Assembly (NCBI GenBank): GCA_017463375.1
Contig: JAFTPG010000012.1
Location: 1-41,459 of the forward strand
Reading direction: 5' to 3'
Length of the DNA: 41,459 bases
Source of the DNA: Ruminococcus sp.
GTDB taxonomy: Bacteria; Bacillota; Clostridia; Oscillospirales; Ruminococcaceae
In this document: positions 17,998 to 27,500 of the stretch, in pieces
How the letters are laid out: every line of letters starts with the position of its first letter
How positions within the stretch are numbered: position 1 is the first letter of the stretch
Notes under the pieces: model-generated
The model's database searches: none
The model's input: only the letters and a program-made list of their open reading frames with translations
What the model was told of the DNA's origin: nothing
Made by a program: the position numbers and the translations under genes

Positions 17998-19427
17998 TAT
18001 TCATCACCCTCCTGAGCTTCGCTTTCCTTAGCGGCAGCAATATCCTGTTCGATCTGAGCCTGATAAGCTTCATGCTCTTCAAGTGTAGCAGAGAAATAAG
18101 TCTGCCCCGTATTGACATTAGCGATAAAGTAGAAATACTCACTCTCAAATGCAGCAAGAACAGCGTCAATGGCTTCAATACCGGGATTACAGATAGGTCC
18201 CGGAGGAAGTCCTGTACCAACATAAGTATTATACGCATCAATGATCGCCTGATCATAAACATCCATATGCGGCTTGATCACATTTTCAGCATAGAGTCTT
18301 GTCGGGTCGGACTGAAGCTGCGGGAAAATATCGGGATTATTCAATCTGTTCCAGAATACGGAGGCAACCATAGTCATGGAATCCATAGTTGCAGCCTCAC
18401 GCTGTACAATTGAAGCAAATGTAATCAGCTGATCGAGAGAGAGATTGAGCTGTTCCATTTTCTGATAGCGTTCTTCAGTCATTTTATTGTCAAAGTTGAC
18501 ATAAATCTTCATGCAGACCTGCTCAGGATCCATATCTTTGTAGAAGAAGTAGGTATCAGGGAACAGGAAGCCTTCCATTCTATAGAATCTGAGACTGGAC
18601 GGAGGAGAAAGTCTGTCCTCAAATGCAAAGCCGAGGTCGCCAGCATTGAAGTTGAAGAGGAAATCGTCAACAGAGCAAACACCGTTTTCTTCGAGAATTT
18701 CCGCAGCCTCATACAGCGTAATACCCTCCGGGAAAGTAACTTCAACAGATTCCTTTTTTTCACTCTCCAAAGAAGTAAGCTCCTGAATGATTGTTTCGTA
18801 CGCCATATTCGGACGGACAAAATGCTCACCGGCAATATATGCTGAGTCCGAATTACTGAGACGTGAGAACAGTTTAAAAAATTCGGGAGATTTAATGATT
18901 CCATCATTCTCAAGGATACGAGCGATGTCCTCAGTTGTAGCGCCATCAGGAATAACGATACGCTGAGTTTTCTCACTCTTTCCGATACCAAGCATATCCT
19001 TGCCGTAAGCAATGATAACCAAAGAGAGACAAATTGAAACAGCAAAAATAAATGTAGTCAGAATCAATACTCCCGGCAAGCGGCTTCTTTTCTTTTTGCG
19101 TTTTTTCTTTTTATTCTTTGAACCATTAGAAGGTGCTGTGCTCTTTCTTTTCATCATATCCTCAGACGGATATCTTTCAGGAGCCTTTCGTATTCTTACC
19201 TCAGACTGATAATTCTGAGGTACGGCATTGACTTTTTCGCTCTTCTGATTTGAAAAAGTTTCTGTTTTTGAAAAGTCATCCACAGGCTCATCAGATGACG
19301 GAGACTGTACGCTTTCAGTTCGATACAAACCTGTAGCTTCTCTGTCGGGAACAGCAGGTTCATTCTTCTTATCCAGCTCGTTCAGTATATCATTGATGAT
19401 ATCGTCATTATTACCTTTATTTGCCAC
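17997..19427 (-). CDS. mltG: Endolytic murein transglycosylase MltG
   Basis: MltG cuts nascent glycan strands at the membrane and sets their length. From a GTG start at 19427 the product is 476 aa. An ATG at 19463 would give 488 aa but has no clear ribosome binding site, while GTG has GGATGGTG 7 bp upstream. The cytoplasmic part is about 115 residues, ending in a Lys/Arg-rich stretch. One membrane segment follows (LPGVLILTTFIFAVSICLSL), then the extracellular YceG domain. The catalytic glutamate is in FASIVQREA, and LQSDPTRLYA and GLPPGPICNPG are conserved. The start overlaps the cyclo-ligase gene by 11 bp. Confidence 0.93.
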   Translation of the reverse strand: MANKGNNDDIINDILNELDKKNEPAVPDREATGLYRTESVQSPSSDEPVDDFSKTETFSNQKSEKVNAVPQNYQSEVRIRKAPERYPSEDMMKRKSTAPSNGSKNKKKKRKKKRSRLPGVLILTTFIFAVSICLSLVIIAYGKDMLGIGKSEKTQRIVIPDGATTEDIARILENDGIIKSPEFFKLFSRLSNSDSAYIAGEHFVRPNMAYETIIQELTSLESEKKESVEVTFPEGITLYEAAEILEENGVCSVDDFLFNFNAGDLGFAFEDRLSPPSSLRFYRMEGFLFPDTYFFYKDMDPEQVCMKIYVNFDNKMTEERYQKMEQLNLSLDQLITFASIVQREAATMDSMTMVASVFWNRLNNPDIFPQLQSDPTRLYAENVIKPHMDVYDQAIIDAYNTYVGTGLPPGPICNPGIEAIDAVLAAFESEYFYFIANVNTGQTYFSATLEEHEAYQAQIEQDIAAAKESEAQEGDE

Positions 19428-19980
19428 TGCAATACACCATCCTTTCTTCTGTAACAACAGCATTAACTCTTAAATCATGAGAAAGAGCCGGAAGTTCAGC
19501 AACAAGCAGCTCTTCATAAGTAAAACCGATCGTATATAATTTTGGAAAAACAGCTGTGAATCTGTCATAGAAACCGCCGCCGTATCCCAGTCTGATACCT
19601 GTTTCGGTAAAAGCAAGTCCGGGGACGATACAAACCGTCCTGTCCGTAATCTCCGGAGTATCATTGCTCTCATCCGGTTCGGGAATGCCGTATTTTCCCG
19701 GTTTAAGGCTGTCGGGAGAACTGATATAATAGAATTTCATTATTCCGTTATCATAGCATTTAGGACAAGCTATTTTTTTCTTTAATGACAGCAGCTTATC
19801 TATCAGATAACCTGTTCCAAGCTCAGAACCAAACGAAGCATACAACAGAATCGTATCGGCAGCTGCTATTTTATTGCACTCAAGCAGAATATCAGCAGCA
19901 GCTGAGGCTTTTGATTCCTTTTGTCCGATCAGACTGCGTTTTTCCTTATACAATCTGCGTAAGTATTTCTTATCCTGCAT
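19417..19980 (-). CDS. 5-formyltetrahydrofolate cyclo-ligase
   Basis: It converts 5-formyl-THF to 5,10-methenyl-THF with ATP, returning an inhibitory folate to the one-carbon pool. The product is 187 aa from the ATG at 19980, one base after the DJ-1 stop codon; an in-frame GTG at 19989 overlaps that gene. The basic N-terminus (KKYLRRLYKEKRSL) and the ATP-site motif GYGGGFYDRF are typical. It sits in a tight run with thyX upstream and mltG downstream. Confidence 0.92.
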   Translation of the reverse strand: MQDKKYLRRLYKEKRSLIGQKESKASAAADILLECNKIAAADTILLYASFGSELGTGYLIDKLLSLKKKIACPKCYDNGIMKFYYISSPDSLKPGKYGIPEPDESNDTPEITDRTVCIVPGLAFTETGIRLGYGGGFYDRFTAVFPKLYTIGFTYEELLVAELPALSHDLRVNAVVTEERMVYCSGK

Positions 19981-19981
19981 A

Positions 19982-20524
19982 TCAATCACAGAGAATAGCC
20001 TTACTGAGCTTATTGCTAGCTTCTGCGGACGTGAGCTTCTCCACGAGCTTCAGACCAAACTTAACTGCAACTCCTGCTCCTCTTGCGGTAATAATATTTC
20101 CATCAGCCTCAACTGAAGAAGAACCGATTACAGCGCCTTCAAGCTGATTTTCAAAGCCCTCATAGCAAACCGCAGTCTTACCTCTGAGAAGTCCTTTATG
20201 ACCAAGGATCGAGGGAGCTGCACAGATTGCTCCGATATAGATGTTTTTTTCGGTGCAGTAGTCAATAGCTTTCTGTACATATTCATTTTTCTCAAGATTG
20301 AGAGTACCAGGCATACCACCTGGGAGAACGATCATCTCGAGGTTGGTATCAAGAACGATTTCCTCAGCAGCAATATCAGCGGTAACCGGAATATTATGTG
20401 CACCCATAACTGTTTTGCCGCTGACTCCGACTGTAATTACCTCTTTTCCGCTTCTTCTGAGCAGATCAATGGGTGAAATAGCTTCGATTTCCTCGAAACC
20501 GTCTGCAAGAAAAACATAAATCAT
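19982..20524 (-). CDS. DJ-1/PfpI family protein
   Basis: A 180-aa protein with the DJ-1 layout: VFLADGFEEIEA at the N-terminus with Glu14, LPGGMPGT, and the nucleophile elbow GAICAAPS with Cys101, matching Glu18/Cys106 of human DJ-1. The C-terminal ITARGAGVAVKFGLKLVEKL is also typical. Members act as glyoxalase III or protein/nucleotide deglycases or in redox protection; the exact substrate is debated. GGAGG precedes the ATG. It is the third gene of the thyX run. Confidence 0.88.
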   Translation of the reverse strand: MIYVFLADGFEEIEAISPIDLLRRSGKEVITVGVSGKTVMGAHNIPVTADIAAEEIVLDTNLEMIVLPGGMPGTLNLEKNEYVQKAIDYCTEKNIYIGAICAAPSILGHKGLLRGKTAVCYEGFENQLEGAVIGSSSVEADGNIITARGAGVAVKFGLKLVEKLTSAEASNKLSKAILCD

Positions 20525-20566
20525 AAAAAATCCTCCAATACCGCAGCATTAAAGCGTGCGGTTTTC

Positions 20567-21457
20567 TTATTTAAAAGTAACTATATACTTATTATGAATG
20601 AATGCCGGATGATATGAGAGCTTAGACTTTCTCAATCCCTCAAGCCCAAGATCCTCCTCACGGTTAATATACTCATAATCGGAAGCAAACTCCCTGGCAA
20701 AGCAATTGTTGATTCCTGCATATATACCGTTATAGGAGGTATCTCCCTTTTCGATATGAATGCAGAAAGTATTGGAATTCAATCTCTCTCCGATTGTAAA
20801 TGCAGCTGTCTGACCATCAATTCTTATAATACCGCCTTTGAGTCCAAGCTCGTTAAAATAGGTAAAATAGGTATTGATCGCAAACTGTTCGGCAACATAG
20901 GAATGAGAGCTTCCATCTGTCTTGTTGTTATAGGTAATCGCACCAAAAGCAATACAGTCATCGAAATCTTTTTCTGTAATTGCGGAGAAAGAAAAATTCT
21001 GCTTTCTGAAATTAGCAAGATGATTCCTTTTACTGTGATATTTTTTTCCGGCAAGATTAATAAGGTCATCCGAACGATAAATGTAATCAGAGCTGTCTCT
21101 GTCGTATTCACTTTCGATCTGTCCCGGATACAGCTCATTAAGAAAATCAAGAAGCTCATCCGTAACGCCGGACACTCTCAAAGGCTTACCCATGAATTCT
21201 GTATATCTTCGCATTTCGGCAAAGAGTTCCTTGTAATCGCCCTCACCGGCAGGAAAAACAAATGATGGGATTCCGTCCTCGGTTGTGAAAGCGCCGGTAA
21301 TGTAGAAGTCCTTATAAAAAGTAATCTTGGAATCTGAAAGCCTGCGCCATGCCATATTATTGGCGAAGCTGTATTCACATCCCATGAAATCCGATTTTTG
21401 CAAAGCGGAGTTAATTTTATCCTTATCTGAGATATCAATATCTCTGAATTCAAGCAT
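20567..21457 (-). CDS. DUF2156 (phosphatidylglycerol lysyltransferase C-terminal-like) protein
   Basis: The 296-aa product starts at the ATG 7 bp after AAGGAGG; a longer frame to 21484 is not supported. It is a soluble double-GNAT protein of the DUF2156 family, with YHSKRNHLANFRKQ after the first lobe, GGIIRIDGQTAAFTIGERL in the second, and a C-terminal YINREEDLGLEGLRKSKLSYHP. The same fold in MprF transfers aminoacyl groups to lipids, but there is no membrane domain here. The real substrate is unknown. It lies between thyX and the DJ-1 gene. Confidence 0.8.
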   Translation of the reverse strand: MLEFRDIDISDKDKINSALQKSDFMGCEYSFANNMAWRRLSDSKITFYKDFYITGAFTTEDGIPSFVFPAGEGDYKELFAEMRRYTEFMGKPLRVSGVTDELLDFLNELYPGQIESEYDRDSSDYIYRSDDLINLAGKKYHSKRNHLANFRKQNFSFSAITEKDFDDCIAFGAITYNNKTDGSSHSYVAEQFAINTYFTYFNELGLKGGIIRIDGQTAAFTIGERLNSNTFCIHIEKGDTSYNGIYAGINNCFAREFASDYEYINREEDLGLEGLRKSKLSYHPAFIHNKYIVTFK

Positions 21458-21493
21458 CGCCAAACCTCCTTGGGCCCAGAACAAATTATATGC

Positions 21494-22261
21494 TTATTTA
21501 TCTCTTAAAGTGCTGAACAGCTCACGAACCTGTGCTGCATTGCCGCACGACATTTTCCCTTCAGTGCAGACACCGGTACAGCAGGGAGGTCCTGCATTTT
21601 TGAAAATGGTCGGAGCAGCCTTATAACAGAGCTTATACATTTCAATTGCAAGCTCTCTGATTTCCCACTGAGCACGATTGCAGCAGCGGTGTTTGAAGAA
21701 ATTGAAAAGACTGCGAACATTCATTGTAACAACGATTTTTGTCTCACAGGCATTAGGAAGCACAAAACGAGCATCCTCATTTGCCTTTTTGCGAGCCTTT
21801 GCTACAGCTTCCTTTTCAGAGATTCCCTGAGCTATAAATTCGGAAGTGTGATGTTCCGTAAGAATATCAGCAATTTTCTCATAGCTTTCCGTTACCGCTT
21901 TCATCTGTTTTTCAAATTCAGCTTTTGCTTCAGGAACTGCTTCAATCTCGGGGGGAATAATATATTCAAAGCCGTTTTCATTCACATATCGCTGACTTTT
22001 CTGTGAATACGAAGCGATTCTGTGTCTTACAAGCTGATGAGAACAGGCTCTTGATATTCCCTCTATAGCAAAGGTAAAAACTGCATGCTCCATCGGACTT
22101 TCGTGTCCTATGGAAGCGAGCATATCCACAAATCCGGCTGCTTTTTCATCAGTCATATTATCCATAATATCCGCAGCTCCCGAATCCGAATAGCAAAGCC
22201 TTGCTGCCGCTGCAACAAGCTTTTCAGGAGACGGAGTATGCGAAATCAAAGTAACGTTCAT
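21494..22261 (-). CDS. thyX: Flavin-dependent thymidylate synthase
   Basis: ThyX methylates dUMP to dTMP with methylene-THF, FAD and NADPH, releasing THF, not dihydrofolate. The ATG at 22261 is 7 bp after AGGAGG; a TTG directly before it is less likely. The product is 255 aa. The signature RHRIASYSQKSQR starts at residue 79, HESPMEHA is upstream, and NVRSLFNFFKHRC-NRAQWEIRELA is the conserved C-terminal core. The tail carries CCTGVC and SCG, a Cys cluster found in clostridial ThyX. It heads a six-gene run with its own promoter and is linked functionally to glyA and the cyclo-ligase. Confidence 0.97.
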   Translation of the reverse strand: MNVTLISHTPSPEKLVAAAARLCYSDSGAADIMDNMTDEKAAGFVDMLASIGHESPMEHAVFTFAIEGISRACSHQLVRHRIASYSQKSQRYVNENGFEYIIPPEIEAVPEAKAEFEKQMKAVTESYEKIADILTEHHTSEFIAQGISEKEAVAKARKKANEDARFVLPNACETKIVVTMNVRSLFNFFKHRCCNRAQWEIRELAIEMYKLCYKAAPTIFKNAGPPCCTGVCTEGKMSCGNAAQVRELFSTLRDK

Positions 22262-22309
22262 CAAAAAACCTCCTAAATATCAAGTCAAAAGCCTCGATAC
22301 ACTTTTAAT

Positions 22310-22338
22310 ATTGTATCACTTTTGAGCCGTTTAGTCAA
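22310..22338 (-). promoter_or_regulatory. Promoter of the thyX operon
   Basis: TTGACT, 17-bp spacer, TACAAT on the minus strand, starting 5 bp after the rluD stop. Confidence 0.75.
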
Positions 22339-22342
22339 GTTG

Positions 22343-23284
22343 TCAGACCAGTTTTTCAAAATCAGGAACGGGAGCCTCAAAAGTTTTGCCGTTAAGATAT
22401 TCAAGAGGAGAGCCCGGATCAAATCTGAACTTCAAGGAGTAGGCGCACAGCAGCTGATAATACCTATTATGCTTCTTGTTTTCGGCAGGATTTCCGTACT
22501 TTCCGTCTCCGAGGACGGGACAGCCTATGCTTGAAAGATGTGCTCTGATCTGATGAGTTCTGCCGGTATAAAGGGTCACTTCAACCAAAGCAAGAGATTT
22601 TCCGGTACGCAAAATCCTGTATCCGGTTTTAATCTCCTTATAGCCGTCTAAAGGAACAGGGGAGACTCTGACAATATTGCCATCGCTTTCCTTATGGTGA
22701 TATGCAGTCATAATATCCTGCTTCTTCGGAGGCACTCCTGCTGTAATGCAATGATAAATTTTATCAGTTTTACCGTCACGAACAGCACTGTTGATTTCAC
22801 GGAGAGCGGCAGCATTTTTTGCCGCAGTAACCAGTCCGCATGTATTTTTATCCAATCTGCTGCACAAAGCCGGCGCAAAGGAGTTTTCAGACTCAGGATC
22901 ATAGCATCCCTTTATATAAAGATAGTGCTTTACACGATTAATAAGAGTATCCTGTTCATGCTCGTTGTCGCAGTGCACTGTCAGACCGGCAGGCTTATTT
23001 ACTATCAAGATATTCTCATCTTCGTATACTATATTAATCTCTGGCGATGCCTCTTTAAAGGAAAAATCCGTCTTGTTTCCGGAAAATTTCTCATGTATGT
23101 AAACAGAGACAGTATCTCCCGTTTGCAGACGGGTTGATATTTCACAACGCTTTCCGTTAACCTTGATATCCTTTTTGCGTATGAGCTTGTACATCATACT
23201 TTTAGGAAGCTCAGGAAACACCTTCATAATGAACTTGTCTACTCTCTGATCGCTGTCATTTTCGTTTATTATAAAATTTTTCAA
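22343..23284 (-). CDS. RluA/RluD-family pseudouridine synthase
   Basis: It isomerises specific uridines in rRNA (or tRNA) to pseudouridine. The product has an N-terminal S4 domain (about 10-70, DQRVDKFIMKVFPELPKSMMYKLIRKKDIKVNG) and a catalytic domain with the Asp in CSRLDKNTCGLV and the GRTHQIRAHLSSIGCPVLGDGKYG motif. The start is probably TTG at 23284, 8 bp after GGAG; an in-frame GTG at 23293 overlaps that site. The product is 313 aa. It has its own promoter. The substrate position cannot be told from sequence alone. Confidence 0.9.
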   Translation of the reverse strand: MKNFIINENDSDQRVDKFIMKVFPELPKSMMYKLIRKKDIKVNGKRCEISTRLQTGDTVSVYIHEKFSGNKTDFSFKEASPEINIVYEDENILIVNKPAGLTVHCDNEHEQDTLINRVKHYLYIKGCYDPESENSFAPALCSRLDKNTCGLVTAAKNAAALREINSAVRDGKTDKIYHCITAGVPPKKQDIMTAYHHKESDGNIVRVSPVPLDGYKEIKTGYRILRTGKSLALVEVTLYTGRTHQIRAHLSSIGCPVLGDGKYGNPAENKKHNRYYQLLCAYSLKFRFDPGSPLEYLNGKTFEAPVPDFEKLV

Positions 23285-23312
23285 TCTAATCACTCCATAA
23301 CTCGTATTTTAT

Positions 23313-23341
23313 AGTATACCATAATTAGAATCTCAAGTCAA
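23313..23341 (-). promoter_or_regulatory. Promoter of the rluD-like gene
   Basis: TTGACT, 17-bp spacer, TATACT on the minus strand, 29 bp before the TTG start. Confidence 0.78.
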
Positions 23342-23407
23342 ATTTCAGCGTGTTACACAAAATCGGATAGTTGAATTTGAACAAAATCTTAAAATTTACA
23401 ATGCATC

Positions 23408-23436
23408 TTGAATTCTTTGTGCAAATGTGCTATAAT
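23408..23436 (+). promoter_or_regulatory. Promoter of the GH25 gene
   Basis: TTGAAT, 17-bp spacer, TATAAT with extended -10 (TG one base upstream). Confidence 0.82.
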
Positions 23437-23469
23437 TACATTGATTTCGGTTTTTGGAGGTAGATAAAA

Positions 23470-24534
23470 ATGAAGCCGCTTAGCAAATTAATCACATGTG
23501 TAGTAACAGGAGCAGTTTTTCTTGCTTCACTTACGGGAGCTTCCGTAATCAGTGCAGAGGAAATTTCAGGCGTTATGCCCGAGGTAACTCTCTATAATTA
23601 CGATCAGCTTTCATCCCAGACTAATACATATGCTGCCGCATCAGCATCTTCTGAGTCTGTTGTTACAACAACTGCAGCAGAATCCAGCGCTGTCGTCACA
23701 ACTACTGTAACTGCAAAGTCTGTTGTAATTCCCGCCGTAACTTCTGCTGTTACAGAAACTCCGGCAGTTGTAACTACAAATACAGCTTTCAATGTTTTTG
23801 ACATATATGACGCACATATTAAATTTGTCGCTACTACGACTACTGCGCCGCCAAATCAGACAGTTACAACAACTACTGCCAATCCTAATACTGCCCCATC
23901 AAAAGACTTTGAAAGCGGAGTGAAGGGTATTGACGTTTCAAAGCATCAGGGATTGATCAACTGGAACAGCGTTAAAAATGAGGATGTAAACTTTGCAATT
24001 ATCAGAGCAGGTTACGGTATGTATGCTTCTCAGGAGGACCCTTATTTCGATACTAATATGGTCAATGCCGAGAAGGCAGGTATCCCGAGAGGCGTATACT
24101 GGTACAGCTATGCAACTACCGTTGAAGAGGCTTATCGTGAAGCAGAGGTTTGCTATCAGATCATTAAGGATTACAACTTCGAGTATCCTCTCTTTTTCGA
24201 TATTGAAGAGGATGAACATGAGCTGTTAAGTACGGCAACTGTGTCAGCCATTATTGACGCTTTCTGCTCTACTATGCAGGATAAGGGCTATTACGTTTCT
24301 GTGTACAGCTACGCAAGCTTCCTGAATACAAAGGTATATTCTTCCATTCTTGATAAATATGATGTATGGGTTGCACATTTCAATGTAAGCTCTCCCAGCT
24401 ACTCAAGACCCTATGGAATCTGGCAGTATTCTTCAACAGGCCGTATCAGCGGTATTTCGGAGTATGTTGACCTCAATTATGCATATAAAGACTATCCATA
24501 TATTATCTCTTCAGAGCACTTTAACGGATATTAA
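23470..24534 (+). CDS. Secreted GH25 lysozyme with Thr-rich linker
   Basis: GH25 enzymes cleave the MurNAc-GlcNAc bond. The 354-aa protein has a signal peptide (about 1-29, cleavage near ISA-EE) and a low-complexity linker of about 120 residues rich in Thr, Val and Ala, including TTTTAPP- and TTTTANP-like runs. The catalytic domain spans about 155-350. It opens with KGIDVSKHQGLINW and contains the acidic pair in FFDIEEDEHE; WQYSSTGRISGI is the usual C-terminal motif. TTTTGGAGG lies upstream of the ATG. The linker suggests a surface or secreted enzyme for remodelling or for attacking other bacteria. No anchor or dockerin is seen. Confidence 0.93.
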   Translation: MKPLSKLITCVVTGAVFLASLTGASVISAEEISGVMPEVTLYNYDQLSSQTNTYAAASASSESVVTTTAAESSAVVTTTVTAKSVVIPAVTSAVTETPAVVTTNTAFNVFDIYDAHIKFVATTTTAPPNQTVTTTTANPNTAPSKDFESGVKGIDVSKHQGLINWNSVKNEDVNFAIIRAGYGMYASQEDPYFDTNMVNAEKAGIPRGVYWYSYATTVEEAYREAEVCYQIIKDYNFEYPLFFDIEEDEHELLSTATVSAIIDAFCSTMQDKGYYVSVYSYASFLNTKVYSSILDKYDVWVAHFNVSSPSYSRPYGIWQYSSTGRISGISEYVDLNYAYKDYPYIISSEHFNGY

Positions 24535-24548
24535 CAGAAACTGAACTG

Positions 24549-24577
24549 AGCGCATACTGCATCTTGCGGTATGCGCT
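24549..24577 (+). terminator. Hairpin between the GH25 gene and addB
   Basis: A 9-bp stem, AGCGCATAC / GTATGCGCT, with an 11-nt loop and no clear T-run after it. It may be an inefficient terminator or a processing site. Confidence 0.45.
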
Positions 24578-24597
24578 TCGTATTATCGGAGGATAAA

Positions 24598-27500
24598 ATG
24601 ATAAAATTTATTACAGGAGCTGCCGGTAGCGGCAAATCAACTGAAATGATCAGGCAGATTGATAAGCTTGCTGATTCAGGAGCAGAGATCTGCATTATTG
24701 TGCCTGAACAGTTTTCCTACGAATTTGATAAAAACCTATACAAATCTATTGGCGCTCAGAAATTCAATAAGCTGTTTTCACTTAGCTTCACAGGAATTGC
24801 CCGACAGCTTTTTCAGCTGTTTGGTGACGGTAAAAGAAAAGGTGAATATGCTGACGAAACTGTCAGAATGATTCTTGTCTATCAAGCGATTTCGGCAGTT
24901 CAGAAAAATCCGCAGGCAAGAAGATTCTTCAATAAGCAGCTGAATCATACAGGCTTTGCGGAGGAAATACTGAAATTGATCAGCGAAATGAAAAAGTCCG
25001 GTGTAACTCCGGAAGAGTTGATAAACAAGTCCGCATTCCTTGATAAGAAGCTCATGGATAAAACCAATGATATTGCTCTCATTTACCTTGAATATGAGAA
25101 GCTGATGCTCGAATATAATTTCAAGGACAATTGGGATGATATTAAGGAAGCTGCCAATATTGCTGCTCTTAACAGATATTTCAGCGGAAAAAGTGTTTTT
25201 ATTGATGAATTTGAAAGCTTTACCGGTGATCAGCTTGATTTTATAGAGACGATAATTTCTAATGCTGAAGATGTATTTATAACACTGAGAACAGATGATG
25301 TAAATGCAGGGGAGTACACTCTTTTTGAGACTGTTAACAGTACTTACCGCAAGTTAACTGACCTATGCCGGAAAGCCGGCAAGAAATTCCAGAATATTAC
25401 ATGCAGCGGAGATTATCGTTTCCGTAATCCTGATATTTCATATCTGAGCAGGAATATTTTGCGTACCAGTATTCAGGAATCGAAGCAGGTTATTCCGCAG
25501 CCGTCAAATATAACTATTTTTGAAGCAAAGGATTACTACAGCGAAGCCGAATATGTATGCGCCTCGATAAAGAGACTTCTTTGCAGCGATAAGACTATGA
25601 AATATGGCGATATTGCGGTAATTGCAAACAATATCGAGGAGTATGCTGATGTACTGGAGGCTGCATTTGAACGTTATGATATCCCGTATTTTCTCAGTCT
25701 TGAGAAACCGGTAATGCATACCTCAATTATGATTTTTTTCTCCACGCTTCTTAACATCGTTTCGAGAAAAAATTTTAACTCTGAGCTGATTTACAGATAC
25801 ATGAAATGCGGCATGCTTGATATATCTCTTACGGAGATTTCCATGCTGGAAAACTACTGCTTCAAGTGGGGAATCGACGGAGAGGTCTGGACTGAGAATT
25901 TCAGGGCTCCTGACGAAAATCTTGAGCTTCTGGAGCAAATACGTTTCTCTGTAATTGCTCCGCTTGAGAATCTCAGAAATAATCTCAGAAAAAACACGAC
26001 TGCAAAACAATTCTGCCGTCAGCTTTACGATCATCTTGTGAAATGCGGAGCTGAAAAAAGTGTTTCTGAAACAATCGGAAATCTGATACTCGAAAATAAG
26101 GATTACTCCGCATCCGAAGTCAAGAGACTCTGGTCATGTCTCATGGATATTCTTGACAGTGTTTCCGGGACGCTTGGAGATTCCGAAATATCTGTCACAG
26201 AGCTAAGAAAGATCTTTAATTCGCTTATCGGAAGAATAAACTACTCTGTACCTCCGCAGACGCTTGACAGCGTTACTGCTGCATCGGCGAGAACTGCACG
26301 TCTGAATGCGCCCCGTGCAGTTTTTGTTATGGGAGCAAATGACGGAGATTTCCCTAATACTGTAAATGTTCACGGAATTTTCTCGGAAACCGACAAACAA
26401 AAGCTCTCTGAAAACGGTATTGAGATTTCACGCCGCCTTCCTGAGCTTATTGCTTCCGAACGTCTTATTGTATACAAATCTCTTTCAGCAGCTTCGGAAA
26501 AGGTATACATAACATACTCTCTTTCAGATTTATCAGGTCAGATGAAGTATTCTGCACCTGTTATAGATTCAATAATCAAGCTTTTCAACGACAAAAGCAT
26601 TCTTATAACTGAGTCACAGATAAGCTCTGATTATTATGCAGTAACCATGAAATCGGCATATTACAGATATATGCAGGACAGAAAGCTTAACAACAGCTCG
26701 ATATCCTCAATAGAAAAGCTTTTAATGGATGATTTTGATTACCGCAGAAAGCTTACTTATGTTATGAGTGCAGCCCAGCAGAAAAGAGACTATAAAGTCA
26801 GTATCCCAACAGTCGAACTGCTGAAAAACTTTAAACCTATGAGGATCTCGCCTTCTTCTTTTGAATTGTACAACAGATGTCATTTTCAGTATTTCTGTCA
26901 GGAATGCCTGAAGCTTATGACTCGTGAAAAAGTAGATTTAAATGTGCGCTACTCGGGAAATATAATTCACAGCTGCTTTTATAACATTATTTCTAAAAGG
27001 AATAAAGCGGAGTTTCTTAAACTGTCCTACGAGGAGCTCAAACAGGAGATATCCGATTGTGCAGATAATTATCTCCACAACAGCATGGGCGGAGAATTTG
27101 CGAAAACTCCTCGTTTTGAGTTGGGATTCAAAAAGCTTTCAGAGCGTCTAATAAACGTGTTTATGCACACTCAGCAGGAGCTTATGGTCTCCAGCTTTGA
27201 ACCGCATTCGTTTGAAGTAAATCTTAGGGATGAAAATACTCACCTTCGGCTGCCGTTTGGAAATGGTAAATATCTGAGCTTCGGAGGAATCATTGACCGT
27301 GCGGATATATGTATGGTTAACGATGAAAAATATGTACGCATTATCGACTATAAGAGCAGCAGAAAAAATATTGATAAATACACACTCAGCAATGGAATAA
27401 ATATGCAGATGCTTCTTTATCTGTTCGCAATAACGCAGGAAAACGGTATCTTCTCCGAATACAAGCCGGCAGGAGTTCTTTATTCGCCTGTTTCGATTTC

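Noticed and set aside
20533-20556. Hairpin between the DUF2156 and DJ-1 genes (ACCGCA / TGCGGT)
   Set aside because: The T-run is on the plus strand, where no gene ends. On the coding (minus) strand there is no T-run, so I do not call it a terminator of the operon.
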